64,000 nt of DNA from Nonomuraea helvata (GCF_039535785.1 NZ_BAAAXV010000009.1:62001-126000), one strand, 5' to 3'. Positions 1 through 8,651 are shown, numbered from the stretch's first letter. Translations and numbers: made by a program. The notes: a model not told the origin generated them from the sequence alone.

Positions 1-143
1 AGCTCAAGGAGTCGGCCGACCCCATGCTGATCGTCGACCTGCTGGCCGGGGCCGTGTGGATGCGGGCGGTCTTCAGGGGCCTGCACATCGCCGATGACTT
101 CCCCCATCAGGCTGTCTCGGCGCTGCTCGACGGCGTCGTCTAA
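1..143 (+). CDS. TetR-family regulator, C-terminal fragment cut by window start
   Basis: The frame is open from base 3 to TAA at 141-143, giving 46 C-terminal residues; the rest lies upstream of the window. The segment DLLAGAVWMRAVFRG followed by a short amphipathic tail resembles the last dimerisation helices of TetR-type ligand-binding domains, which normally repress a nearby gene. Its stop overlaps the stop of the convergent gene at 140-1336. No DNA-binding part is visible, so the family call is tentative and the target unknown. Confidence 0.5.
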   Translation, partial: LKESADPMLIVDLLAGAVWMRAVFRGLHIADDFPHQAVSALLDGVV

Positions 144-1336
144 CCCGCTTCCGACAAAGCAGCTGGGATGCGGTCCAGTACGGGGTGCGGCACCAGTCCG
201 TACGCGTAGAAGTCGACGGCGAGCGCCCCCGCCGCCTTCGCCCCCCGTGCCTTGGCGACCAACCGGTCCGTCGAGTCGCTGTCCGGGTGGCCGGGCCGCA
301 GCACGGCCCGCACCTCCCGGTCCTTGCCCACCGACCGCAGGTAGGCCCCCACGTCGTCGGCCACCCGGGCCGCGTCCCGCGCGTACGCGAGCACTCCGAA
401 CGCGGGCACGAGATCTCCGAGCGCCACCAGATCGACCCCGAGCTGCCAGGCGTCATGGGCGGCGAGCCCTGGCGTGGGCAGCCCGTCCCGGTAGCCCTTG
501 ACCGCGCCGGTCGCGTCGATGAACACCAGCTTGGACCCCTCGTCGGCCACCGCCGACGCCACCTCCGACACCAGCGTGGTGACGGTCTCTGACCGGGCCC
601 TGGCGTAGGCGACGACGTCGGGCCCCGCGTACGCGGTCAGCGCCGCCCTGGTCACCTCGCCCTGCGCGGGCGGGTCGCCGTCGAGGACGCCGCCCACGAT
701 CCTGGCGCACTCGTCCCGCGCCACCTCGGCGTTCACGCCCAGGTCGGTGGCGCGGCGCATGCAGTAGTCGCAGAAGCAGAGCCCGAACAGGTACGTGTCC
801 ATCGGCCCGAGCGGCACGAACGAGCGCTGCGGCTTGAGCGGCCTGAAATGCAGCGACTCGGCCACCACGCTGTCGGCCCCGAGCCGCGCCACCGCTCTGG
901 CCAGCGCGACCGCGTACTCGCGCACGTCGGGGTGGGCGGGGCACAGGTCGGTGAGCGAGCCGCGGTCGCCGAAGCAGTCGCGTACGGTCACGTCCGGATG
1001 CTCCGTGCCGAGCGTCGCGTTGCGCAGGAACACCGTCCATCCGTGGAGCTTCATGGACCGCTTCGCACACGCCTCGCGAAGCCCGTCGAAAGCGTTCAGG
1101 TAGCCGGGCACGGGAGAAAGGCGGAGTCCGGCGAACAGATCGGGCGGCGGGACGAAGTGGGCCCCGTCGTGGCGGATGGTCAGCCGGGACAGTCCGTGCG
1201 GGGTGACGTCGCGGGAGGCGTGGTGCACGGCTCCGACGGTGATGCCGTTGACGCCGTACGCGCTGATCCTGTCGAGCACCCGCTCGACGCCCTCGCCGCG
1301 CAGGTCCTCGACGAAGACGTACACCGAACTGTCCAC
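140..1336 (-). CDS. Conserved protein, putative TIM-barrel fold, last gene of D-amino-acid cluster
   Basis: 398 residues from a GTG start (1336-1334) preceded by AAGG seven bases upstream. There is no signal peptide or membrane helix. The alternating strand/helix pattern and an early VNGITVGAVHH segment suggest a (beta/alpha)8 barrel. A cysteine cluster, CFCDYC at about residues 187-192, resembles the Cys motif of glycoside-hydrolase-like barrel proteins and could bind metal or be structural. It lies 9 bp downstream of the RidA gene on the same strand and so is probably co-transcribed with the D-aminoacylase-like and D-threonine-aldolase-like genes, suggesting a role in the same catabolic route. 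I do not recognise a named family; enzymatic function is unknown. Confidence 0.6.
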   Translation of the reverse strand: MDSSVYVFVEDLRGEGVERVLDRISAYGVNGITVGAVHHASRDVTPHGLSRLTIRHDGAHFVPPPDLFAGLRLSPVPGYLNAFDGLREACAKRSMKLHGWTVFLRNATLGTEHPDVTVRDCFGDRGSLTDLCPAHPDVREYAVALARAVARLGADSVVAESLHFRPLKPQRSFVPLGPMDTYLFGLCFCDYCMRRATDLGVNAEVARDECARIVGGVLDGDPPAQGEVTRAALTAYAGPDVVAYARARSETVTTLVSEVASAVADEGSKLVFIDATGAVKGYRDGLPTPGLAAHDAWQLGVDLVALGDLVPAFGVLAYARDAARVADDVGAYLRSVGKDREVRAVLRPGHPDSDSTDRLVAKARGAKAAGALAVDFYAYGLVPHPVLDRIPAALSEAG

Positions 1337-1345
1337 AAGCAGACC

Positions 1346-1726
1346 TTAAGCGCTCTTGTGAGCGACGAAGTCGATCTCCACCAGGATGCCCAACAGCTGC
1401 GATCCTACGGTGGTGCGAGTGGGGTACGGCCGGCTGAAATAGGACCGGTAAACCTCGTTGTAGGCGGCGAAGTCGCGCTCCAGGTGCTGCAGGTGGACCG
1501 TGGACTTGACCACGTCGTCGAAGCCGAGCCCGTGGGCGGCCAGGATGGCGCCGAGGTTACGCATGACCTGGTGCGTCTGGGTGGCGACGTCGTCGCCGAC
1601 GATCTCACCGGTCTGCGGGTCGAGGGGGCCCATCCCGGAGGTGTAGACGAAGTCGCCGACCACCAGACCCTGCGAATAGGCGCCGATCGGGGCAGCGCCT
1701 TCGCTGGTCCTGAGCTCCTTTTTCAC
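1346..1726 (-). CDS. RidA/YjgF family enamine/imine deaminase
   Basis: 126 residues, the usual RidA length. The protein carries the family core GAYSQGLVVGDFVYTSG near the N-terminus, and TTVGSQLL towards the C-terminus where the carboxylate-binding Arg is normally found. RidA proteins hydrolyse reactive enamine/imine intermediates released by PLP enzymes. That fits its position directly after a PLP-dependent D-threonine-aldolase-like gene whose TAG stop (1739-1737) lies next to the GGAG ribosome site of this gene. The start is GTG at 1726. The likely role is protecting cells from 2-aminoacrylate-type products made during D-Ser/D-Thr breakdown (inference). Confidence 0.88.
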   Translation of the reverse strand: MKKELRTSEGAAPIGAYSQGLVVGDFVYTSGMGPLDPQTGEIVGDDVATQTHQVMRNLGAILAAHGLGFDDVVKSTVHLQHLERDFAAYNEVYRSYFSRPYPTRTTVGSQLLGILVEIDFVAHKSA

Positions 1727-1736
1727 CGATGACTCC

Positions 1737-2804
1737 CTAGAAACTGGTGGTAATGGTGCCTACGACACGGTAGTCCCGATCAACCAGGGGCAGCACGCGC
1801 CACTTGTCGAACGCGGTGCAGGGATGGGAGATGCCGAACGCCAGCAGGTCGCCGGGCTCGAGCCCGTCGGCGCGTACGACGGTGTGCTGGTCCTGCATCT
1901 TCACGATCGTGACGCCGTCGCGGCGCGGGATGGGCAGCCCCTCGTCGTACGGGGCGTCCCGCTTGCCCATGCCCACGATCGCCAGCCCCGGCTCGGGCGT
2001 GGACAGCACGTGCGCCCACACCTCCAGCGCCGGCCGCAGCTCTCCGTCGATGCGGTTGAACGGGGTGCGCTCGCGGTAGTAGCCGTCATCGTGGGAGACG
2101 TACGCGCCGCTGCGCAGCAGGATCCTCGCCTGCGTGGCGACGAGTTCCCGGCCGATCACGTCGAACCACTGGCTGCCGCCGACGGTCAGGATCGGGTTCC
2201 TGACGCGGACGTACTCGACGGCCTGCTGCAACAAGTCAAGATATTTCCGGACATCGTCGGCGGTCTTCAGCGCGCCCTCGTAGCCCGCCACCCCGGCCAG
2301 CTCGACGTTCGGAACCGTCTGCACGTACGACGCCAGCTCCAGCAGCTGGTCCAGCGACCGGCACCCGGCTCGTCCGCCTTCGTGCCCCAGCTCCACCAGC
2401 ACCCGGAACGGCCTGGATGCGGCATGCCGAGCGAGAATGTCCGCCCCGGCCCGGGAGTCGACGAAGCTCAGGAACTCGAACCCGGGATCACGCTCCAGCT
2501 CGCCGGCCGCCCAGGTGAGCCCCGCCGGATCCACGATCTGGTTGGCCACCATGATCCGGCCAGCCCCGAACCCTCGGACCGCCCGCGCCTGCCGCGGCGT
2601 CGCGACCGTGAGACCCCAGGCGCCCGCTTCGAGCTGAAGTGCGGCGATCTCAGCGGACATGTGCGTCTTGGCGTGCGGCGCCAGCTCCATCCCGTGGTCG
2701 CGGACGAAGGCCGCCATCGTGGCGACGTTGTGCGCCAGCGCCTCCCGGCGCACCACCATGAGGGGGAGGTCGAGCCCACCTGCGAAGACCTGCTGCCCGA
2801 GCAC
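1737..2804 (-). CDS. D-threonine aldolase-like PLP-dependent enzyme
   Basis: 355 residues. The GTG start at 2804-2802 was chosen because AAAGGGG lies four bases upstream and the family N-terminus (LGQQVFAGGLDLPLMV) begins there; the frame is open further upstream but reads antisense to the amidohydrolase. The PLP lysine is in APHAKTHMSAE. The C-terminal metal-site motif SHPCTAFDKW matches bacterial alanine-racemase-fold D-threonine/D-serine-type enzymes. The family cleaves D-threonine to glycine and acetaldehyde or dehydrates D-serine-like substrates; which applies cannot be read from sequence. It sits between the N-acyl-D-amino-acid amidohydrolase and RidA, consistent with using the free D-amino acid released by the former. 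Confidence 0.82.
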   Translation of the reverse strand: MLGQQVFAGGLDLPLMVVRREALAHNVATMAAFVRDHGMELAPHAKTHMSAEIAALQLEAGAWGLTVATPRQARAVRGFGAGRIMVANQIVDPAGLTWAAGELERDPGFEFLSFVDSRAGADILARHAASRPFRVLVELGHEGGRAGCRSLDQLLELASYVQTVPNVELAGVAGYEGALKTADDVRKYLDLLQQAVEYVRVRNPILTVGGSQWFDVIGRELVATQARILLRSGAYVSHDDGYYRERTPFNRIDGELRPALEVWAHVLSTPEPGLAIVGMGKRDAPYDEGLPIPRRDGVTIVKMQDQHTVVRADGLEPGDLLAFGISHPCTAFDKWRVLPLVDRDYRVVGTITTSF

Positions 2805-2851
2805 GACACCCCTTTCGTCCGCGTCCGACCCTATCTCAGGCGGTCTCCGAT

Positions 2852-4405
2852 CTAGGGGCGCAGCGCACGTCCCGGAGTCGCCCCGGTGAGCTCTCCCCCG
2901 GCCAGCACGCGTACCCCTGACACGAGCACGTCGTCGATCCCGGCCGCGAGCGTGCGCGGAGCCTCGTACGTCGCCCGGTCCTCCACGGTCGCCGGGTCGA
3001 ACACCACCACGTCGGCCGCGAACCCGTTCCGCACCAGCCCCCGGTCCGCCAGCCCGAAGCGCCTGGCCGGGTGCGAAGCCAGGTGCACCGCGGCCTGCTC
3101 CCAGGTCCAGTCCGCCAGCTCCCGCACGTGCCGGCCGAGGAACCTGGCGAACGCCCCGAAACCGCGCGGATGCGGATGACCGCCCACATAGATGCCGTCG
3201 GAGCCGCCGGTGTGCGAGGGGTGCCGCAGCATCCGGCGTACCGACTGCTCTCCCTCCGGCCCCTCGTCGGGCCGGGCGGACACGACCCCGGCCTCCAGCC
3301 GCGTCTCCGTCAGGAGGCGGCGGCAGAACTCGGCGGGCGTCACCCCGTCCCGCTCGGCCGCCGCGACCATGGTCAGGCCCTCGGCCCACTCCAGCCCGGG
3401 CGCGTGCGAGACGGTCAGCCGCGGCCAGGTGTCCTCCAGCGACGGCCACCAGCCGTCCAGCTCGTCGGACGCGATCATCTCCAGCGCCCGGTCCGTCTCG
3501 GCGCCCGGCACGGAGTCCGGGAGCACGACCATGGCCAGGATGGTGTTGCCGCGCAGGTAGGGGTAGGTGTCGAAGGTGAGGTCCACTCCCTTGCCGAGCG
3601 CCTCCTCGACCAGCGGCAGCAGCACGTCCGCGGGGCCGTGCAGGTGGGAGACGTGGACGGCGGCTCCCGAGCGCTCGGCGATGTCCATGACCTCGGCCAT
3701 GCCCACGCTTGCCCGCGCGCCGTAGGCCCGCATGTGGGTGACGTACGGGAGCGCGCCGAGCGGGGCGCACAGGGCGGCCAGCTCCTCGGCGGTGGCGTAG
3801 CGGCCCGGGAGGTATTCGAGCCCGCTGGACAGTCCGGCCGCACCTTCGGACAGGCCCCGCTCGACCTGCCGCAGCATGGCCGCCAGGTCTTCGCCGGCAG
3901 GCCGATCGGATGAGGGCCCCATGACGTCGTAGCGGATGGTGCCGTGCGGGAGGAGGTAGGCGGTGTTCAGCGCCACGGCGCGGTCGTAGCCGTCGAGCAG
4001 CTCCCCCACGGTCAACGGCCCATCGGACGGGACGCTCCCTGGCAGCGGGCCGTTGACGGCGGCGAAGTACCGGGCGGCGTAGGCGACGGTCGCGGCGGAG
4101 CCGGGGGCGAAGGACAGACCGTCCTGCCCGAGCACGAACGTGGTCACGCCCTGCCGGAGCGCCGCCCGCTGCACCCCCGGGTCGAACACGGCCGCGTCCC
4201 CGTGGGCGTGGCAGTCCACGAAGCCGGGCGCGACGAACCGCCCCGTCGCGTCGATCACGGCCTCCGCCTGCGCGCCGTCGAGCCTCCCGACCGCCGCGAT
4301 CCTGCCGCCCGCGACCGCCACATCCGCCCGGTACGGCGGGGCGCCCGTGCCGTCGAGCACCCGGCCGCCGCTGATGACTACGTCGAAGCTCACTCCAAGA
4401 TTCAA
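2852..4405 (-). CDS. N-acyl-D-amino-acid deacylase-like amidohydrolase
   Basis: 517 residues from a TTG start whose T overlaps the upstream TGA (TTGA, 4405-4402); an internal GTG at 4393 is an alternative. An amidohydrolase-superfamily barrel is flanked by the small beta domain. The metal motif PGFVDCHAHGD corresponds to the HxH of D-aminoacylases, and later histidines appear in THMRAYG and VHVSHLHG. The position of the bridging Cys of classical D-aminoacylases (NCG) reads QDG here, so this belongs to a subgroup with Asp in place of Cys. The expected reaction is hydrolysis of N-acyl-D-amino acids (or a related cyclic amide) to D-amino acids for the next gene. It is probably translationally coupled to the sensor kinase gene upstream. 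Confidence 0.8.
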   Translation of the reverse strand: MNLGVSFDVVISGGRVLDGTGAPPYRADVAVAGGRIAAVGRLDGAQAEAVIDATGRFVAPGFVDCHAHGDAAVFDPGVQRAALRQGVTTFVLGQDGLSFAPGSAATVAYAARYFAAVNGPLPGSVPSDGPLTVGELLDGYDRAVALNTAYLLPHGTIRYDVMGPSSDRPAGEDLAAMLRQVERGLSEGAAGLSSGLEYLPGRYATAEELAALCAPLGALPYVTHMRAYGARASVGMAEVMDIAERSGAAVHVSHLHGPADVLLPLVEEALGKGVDLTFDTYPYLRGNTILAMVVLPDSVPGAETDRALEMIASDELDGWWPSLEDTWPRLTVSHAPGLEWAEGLTMVAAAERDGVTPAEFCRRLLTETRLEAGVVSARPDEGPEGEQSVRRMLRHPSHTGGSDGIYVGGHPHPRGFGAFARFLGRHVRELADWTWEQAAVHLASHPARRFGLADRGLVRNGFAADVVVFDPATVEDRATYEAPRTLAAGIDDVLVSGVRVLAGGELTGATPGRALRP

Positions 4406-7400
4406 TCAGAGCCGCGCGAGTACGCCGGGGCGCATTGCGCGTACTTGTCGATGGGCCGGGCGGCCAGCACGTCGCGGGCGCGGGCCCGGTCCACGTTCCA
4501 GCCGTTCCAGGGGTCGGGACGGTCGAGCCCGTTGGCCGCGATCACGTCGCCGAGCACGCAACTGCGCTGCGGCTCGGGCAGCCTGTCCAGGGCCGGCACC
4601 GCCTCCGCGCCGAGGTCGCCCAGGTAGTCGGAGTCCATCTTGGTGACGCCGCGCACCTCGACCTGCGTGCGGGCGACCTGCAGGTCGGGGTTCACGAGGG
4701 CGAACGCGCCCAGGCTCAGCCCGGTGACGAGCACGACCGTACGCGGGAGCCAGCCGGAGCCGCGGCCCAGGAGCCGGGCCGCACCGGCCAGCAGCACCAG
4801 CGCGAACAGCGCGCCCAGCCACCACACCGTGGCCTGCACGGACAGGCGCAGCCTGGACAGGCCGTAGGCGTCGGTGTAGAGGCTCATGCGGTGCAGGGCC
4901 GAGGCCAGCACCACCATGGTCAGCCCGCACAGCACGCCGAGCAGCACCGCCAGCAGCAGGCGCTCGCGCCGCTCCACCTTGAGCAGCCCGGCGGCGACCG
5001 CCACGATGCCCAGCACGAACACGCTGACCACCACGAGCTGGAAGAACCCCTGCCTGGCATATTCGGCGTAGGTCAGCCCGGCCGTCTTCAGCACCCAGGC
5101 GTTGCCACCGAACAGCGCGGTGATCTGGACCGCCACGAAAGAGGCGAACAGCAGGTTCACCGCCGTGAGCGGCACCATCCAGACACTCCTGCTCACCCTG
5201 AACTTCGTGTCGGGCCCCACCGGGTCGACCACGGGCCTGAGCGCGACCAGCACCACGGCGGCCAGCACCACGGCGAACAGCACGAACAGGAAGATCCGCA
5301 GCGGCGCCGAGTCCGCCCAGTCCGGCGCGGTGGTCAGCCGCTCCAGGAAGGAGGCGAAGACCGCGTCCGCCGACGCGAACAGCAGCCCGAACACCAGAAG
5401 CAGCACCGCGGTGATGCCCAGCGTGGCCAGCGCCGGCATGACGCGCCGCTTGGGCGACATCCGCTTGAACGGCTCCGCCAGGAACCACGCCACCGGGCCC
5501 AGGGCGGCGAGCAGCACGGACACACCGCCCCTGATCACGCCGAGCCAACCGGCCCCGGCTCCCGACACGGCCAGCGCGCCCAGCCCGGCCCCCGCCACGA
5601 GCAGGATCGCGACCAGCCAGTCGGCGTCGCGCACCGCCGCCATGGAGATCAGGAAGTACGCCGTCACCCCGAAGGCCACCGTCCACGGCGTCATCCGCCG
5701 TATCACGGCGGGCAGCGCCGCCGCCCCCAGCACCATGGAGACCAGCACGATCCCCAGCCCGACCTGCGCGTCCGGCAGCGCCACCGCCGCGAACACCCCC
5801 GCCCCGGCCGCCGCGGGCAGCAGCCAGCGGGGCGGCTCGGGGAGTTGGGGCCTGGGGAAGAGCGGCGGGGGCACGTACGGGGGCGGTCCGGCCTGCTGCC
5901 GGTACGGCCCCTGCGCCGCCTGACTTGCCGGACCGTGCGCCGCCTGGCCCGCCTGACCCGCCTGACTGTGCGCCGGGCCGCCGGCCTGAGCCTGCCCCGA
6001 AGGACCGCCGCCCTGGGCATGTGCCACGGGACCTCCCACCTGCTGCGCCGAGAAACCGGGACCGGCGCCGTGTGCCTGCGCCTGCCCTGAAGGGCCGCTC
6101 TGGGCCGAGGGACCACCCGCCTGCGCGGCCTGGGGAACGGGGCCACCCGCCCCTTGGTTCGCCGACGGGTAACCCGTGCCGTGGGCCATTGACTGATAAG
6201 CCGCGACCTGCGCCGCCTGGTAGGCGGCGCGGCGTCCCGAACCGGCGCCCAGCGCCACGCCGACCGCGCCCATGAACGCGATGGACAGGATGAGCGTGGC
6301 CAGTGCCAGCCCGTCGCCGAAGGTCACACTGACGAAAACGGCGGCGAACAGGCCGACCAGGAACCCGATCAGCAGGCCGATGATGCCGCCGGCGATCATC
6401 CTGGCGAACCCGCCGCGTGCAGGCGGCGGCACCACGGCGCCGTTCCTCGACGCGACACCCGCCGCGCCGCTGCCGAGCGCGGGTTCCGCCACCACGACGC
6501 CGCCGCTCGGCGTGACGCCGAGCGTGTCGATGCCGGGCTCGCTCGCCGTCGCCAAGGCCGTGAGAGCCGCGAGCCCGGCAGCCGCGTCACCGCCCGCCGC
6601 CTGCCCCGGCGCCACACCACTGCCTTGGGACACGCCACTGCCCTGTGACACGCCACTGCCCTGTGACACGCCACTGCCCTGTGACACGCCACTGCCCTGT
6701 GACACGTCGCCGCCACCGGATGCGAGCTCCACCTCGCCGGTCCCCGTGTGCGCCGCCACATCGCCCCCGGCGACCACGTTGCCCGCCACCGCATCGGTCG
6801 CGAGAGAACCCGAAACCGGGGCCGCCCCGACCGACGCGTCCCCCGTCGCCGCAGCCGTGGACGAGGCGTCCCCCGTGCCCCGCTCGCCCTCTAACGGCAC
6901 GTCCGCCATCGTCGTCCTCCCTGGTAAGTCGACGACCATGCGGCACCCCGCACCGTCGTCGATACGAATGGAACCCCCGTGCAGCTCGACGATCTCCTTC
7001 ACGATGGCCAGCCCCAGCCCGGCGCCCCCGGAGTCGGCCGCCCGTCCCGTGTCCAGCCGGGAGAAGCGCTCGAACACGCGCGCCCGGGCCGAGACCGGGA
7101 TCCCCGGCCCCCGGTCCGCGACCGTCAGCCGGACCCCGTCCCCTTCAGAGGTGGCGCTCACGGTGACCATCCCGTCCGGCGGGCTGTGCCGTACCGCGTT
7201 GTCGAGGAGGTTGGCCAGGACCTGGGCGAGCAGGTCCGGGTCGGCGCGCACCACCAGGTCGGCGGGTGCCGACGGCCGGATAGCGACGTCCTCGCGGGCC
7301 AGCGACGCCTCGAGGACCGCCTGCTCGAGCAGCGGCGCCAGCTCGATCGCCTCGGGCTCGATCAGCCGCACGCCGGAGTCCAGCCGCGACAGGTCCAGCA

Positions 7401-7899
7401 GCTGGGCCACGAGGCGGCCGAGGCGCTCGGTCTGGGAGAGCGCGGTCCGCATGGTGACGGGGTCGGGGGCGGAGACGCCGTCCACGACGTTCTCCAGGAC
7501 CGCGCGCAGGCCGGTGATGGGGGTGCGGAGCTCGTGGCTGACGTTCGCGATGAGCTCGCGCCGCTGCCGGTCCACCTCGCCGAGGTCGGCGGCCATCGCG
7601 TTGAACGCCCTGGCCAGCTCCCCGACCTCGTCGCGGGACGTGGCGGTCACGCGGAGCCCGTACAGGCCCTTGGCGATCGTCTGGGCGGCGCTGGCCATCT
7701 GGCGCAGGGGCTTGGTCATCCCCATGGCCAGCACCTGCACCATGATCAACGCCAGGACCACGGCGACCGCGATGCGCACCTCGCGGGACAGGCCCGAGTT
7801 GAGCCCCACCTCGTTCACCACGAAAGCGGTCCCCACGGCCAGCACGATCACGATGCCGAGCTTGACCTTGATCCGGCCGAGGAAGTCGAGCGGCCTCAT
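4402..7899 (-). CDS. Sensor histidine kinase fused to a DUF4153/DUF4173-type membrane domain
   Basis: 1165 residues, several times longer than a normal kinase. The ATG at 7899 overlaps the response-regulator stop (ATGA). Order: two membrane helices (about 14-32 and 42-62), HAMP (63-110), HisKA with phospho-acceptor H122 in NVSHELRTP, HATPase with N-box NLLDNAVRHS and GGAGLGLAIVKEIV (to about 325), a long Ala/Gly/Ser/Gln-rich linker with five GSGVSQ repeats, then from about 540 many hydrophobic helices and a polytopic region containing RDADWLV and EPFKRMSPKRR, typical of DUF4153/4173 proteins. No stop separates the two halves. An internal ATG just after the kinase (MADVPLEG) could give a separate membrane product. 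It likely autophosphorylates and signals to the adjacent regulator; the membrane part may sense or transport something (inference). Confidence 0.85.
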   Translation of the reverse strand: MRPLDFLGRIKVKLGIVIVLAVGTAFVVNEVGLNSGLSREVRIAVAVVLALIMVQVLAMGMTKPLRQMASAAQTIAKGLYGLRVTATSRDEVGELARAFNAMAADLGEVDRQRRELIANVSHELRTPITGLRAVLENVVDGVSAPDPVTMRTALSQTERLGRLVAQLLDLSRLDSGVRLIEPEAIELAPLLEQAVLEASLAREDVAIRPSAPADLVVRADPDLLAQVLANLLDNAVRHSPPDGMVTVSATSEGDGVRLTVADRGPGIPVSARARVFERFSRLDTGRAADSGGAGLGLAIVKEIVELHGGSIRIDDGAGCRMVVDLPGRTTMADVPLEGERGTGDASSTAAATGDASVGAAPVSGSLATDAVAGNVVAGGDVAAHTGTGEVELASGGGDVSQGSGVSQGSGVSQGSGVSQGSGVSQGSGVAPGQAAGGDAAAGLAALTALATASEPGIDTLGVTPSGGVVVAEPALGSGAAGVASRNGAVVPPPARGGFARMIAGGIIGLLIGFLVGLFAAVFVSVTFGDGLALATLILSIAFMGAVGVALGAGSGRRAAYQAAQVAAYQSMAHGTGYPSANQGAGGPVPQAAQAGGPSAQSGPSGQAQAHGAGPGFSAQQVGGPVAHAQGGGPSGQAQAGGPAHSQAGQAGQAAHGPASQAAQGPYRQQAGPPPYVPPPLFPRPQLPEPPRWLLPAAAGAGVFAAVALPDAQVGLGIVLVSMVLGAAALPAVIRRMTPWTVAFGVTAYFLISMAAVRDADWLVAILLVAGAGLGALAVSGAGAGWLGVIRGGVSVLLAALGPVAWFLAEPFKRMSPKRRVMPALATLGITAVLLLVFGLLFASADAVFASFLERLTTAPDWADSAPLRIFLFVLFAVVLAAVVLVALRPVVDPVGPDTKFRVSRSVWMVPLTAVNLLFASFVAVQITALFGGNAWVLKTAGLTYAEYARQGFFQLVVVSVFVLGIVAVAAGLLKVERRERLLLAVLLGVLCGLTMVVLASALHRMSLYTDAYGLSRLRLSVQATVWWLGALFALVLLAGAARLLGRGSGWLPRTVVLVTGLSLGAFALVNPDLQVARTQVEVRGVTKMDSDYLGDLGAEAVPALDRLPEPQRSCVLGDVIAANGLDRPDPWNGWNVDRARARDVLAARPIDKYAQCAPAYSRGSD
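6615..6706 (-). repeat. 18-bp in-frame minisatellite in the kinase linker
   Basis: Five near-identical 18-bp units (plus-strand form CCCTGTGACACGCCACTG) encode GSGVSQ repeated five times in the linker of the kinase fusion. The unit is a multiple of three, so changes in copy number would keep the reading frame and alter only linker length. Confidence 0.85.
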
Positions 7900-8579
7900 C
7901 GGCGGACCAGCGCGTAACCGACGCCGTGCACCGTGCGCACCACGTCGGAGCCCAGCTTGCGGCGCAGCGCCCGTACGTGGCTGTCCACGGTCCTGGTCGC
8001 CGCGGCCTCCGAGAAGCCCCACACGTCCGACAGCAGCCGGTCACGCTCGAAGACCTGCCCGGGCCGCTCGGCCAACCGGCGCAGCAGGTCGAACTCGGTC
8101 CTGGTGAGCTGCGCCTCCGCGCCTCCCACGAACACCCGGCGGGCCGCGGTGTCGATCTCCACCTCGCCCACCCTGATCACCGTGTCCTCGGCCGCGAGCT
8201 GGGCGGCCCGTTCGACCCTGCGCAGCAGCGCGTGGATCCTGGCCACGAGCTCGCGCATGCTGAACGGCTTGGCCAAGTAGTCGTCGGCCCCCACCCCGAG
8301 CCCGACCAGCACGTCGGTCTCCTCACCGAGCGCGGTCAGCATGAGCACGGGCACCGGCCTGGCCGCCTGCATCCGCCGGCACACCTCCAGCCCGTCGAGC
8401 CCCGGCAGCAGCCGGTCGAGGATCACCAGGTCGGGGTCCGCCCTGCCGTACTGGATCAGGGCGTCCTGCCCGTCACCGGCCACCCTGACGTCGAAGCCCT
8501 CGGCGGCCAGCCGGTTCCGTACGGCCAGCGCGATCGTCACATCGTCCTCGACCACGAGGATGCGTCGCTGCTCTGCCAC
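7896..8579 (-). CDS. OmpR/PhoB-family response regulator
   Basis: 227 residues from GTG at 8579, placed where the receiver domain begins (QRRILVVEDD). The receiver domain spans about 6-120 with acidic pocket E11/D12/D13, phospho-acceptor D55 in VILDRLLPG and Lys in AKPF. The C-terminal winged helix carries LTRTEFDLLRRLAERPG and RTVDSHVRALRRKLG (about 140-225). It is the first gene of a minus-strand series: its TGA overlaps the ATG of the kinase fusion, so the pair should be made in fixed ratio. Because the kinase in turn overlaps the D-aminoacylase-like gene, the regulator may autoregulate the whole block or respond to peptidoglycan-derived D-amino compounds (inference). Confidence 0.92.
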   Translation of the reverse strand: MAEQRRILVVEDDVTIALAVRNRLAAEGFDVRVAGDGQDALIQYGRADPDLVILDRLLPGLDGLEVCRRMQAARPVPVLMLTALGEETDVLVGLGVGADDYLAKPFSMRELVARIHALLRRVERAAQLAAEDTVIRVGEVEIDTAARRVFVGGAEAQLTRTEFDLLRRLAERPGQVFERDRLLSDVWGFSEAAATRTVDSHVRALRRKLGSDVVRTVHGVGYALVRR

Positions 8580-8597
8580 GTACGAAAGCCTAGAAGC

Positions 8598-8645
8598 GCC
8601 CTGTGCAGACGACACTCCTAAATCTGTGCACAAACAGTGCAGACT
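8598..8645. promoter_or_regulatory. Divergent promoter region with TGTGCA repeats
   Basis: Between the response regulator (minus) and the N-acetyltransferase (plus) lies CTGTGCAGAC near 8599, then CTGTGCAC...AACAGTGCAGAC near 8625-8645. The second block contains the inverted repeat TGCAC-AAACA-GTGCA, and GTGCAGAC occurs twice as a direct repeat. The arrangement in a 72-bp divergent intergenic region suggests an operator, possibly for the OmpR-type regulator, which often binds direct repeats. Confidence 0.45.
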
Positions 8646-8651
8646 TGCCTC

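Noticed and set aside
2810..3770. N-terminal extension of the D-threonine-aldolase-like frame
   Set aside because: The extra 320 residues are antisense-free but out-of-frame reading of the amidohydrolase gene and unlike any family member; the GTG at 2804 with AAAGGGG fits.
4435..6090. 551-residue plus-strand frame opposite the kinase fusion
   Set aside because: His/Gln/Arg-rich low-complexity translation, no ribosome site, complementary to well-recognised membrane helices.
6620..6706. Tandem repeat as a CRISPR array
   Set aside because: Units are contiguous without spacers and encode GSGVSQ in frame.
6272..8107. 611-residue plus-strand frame opposite the kinase and regulator
   Set aside because: Ser/Thr/Pro/Arg-rich with no domain; the opposite strand encodes clear HAMP, HisKA and HATPase motifs.
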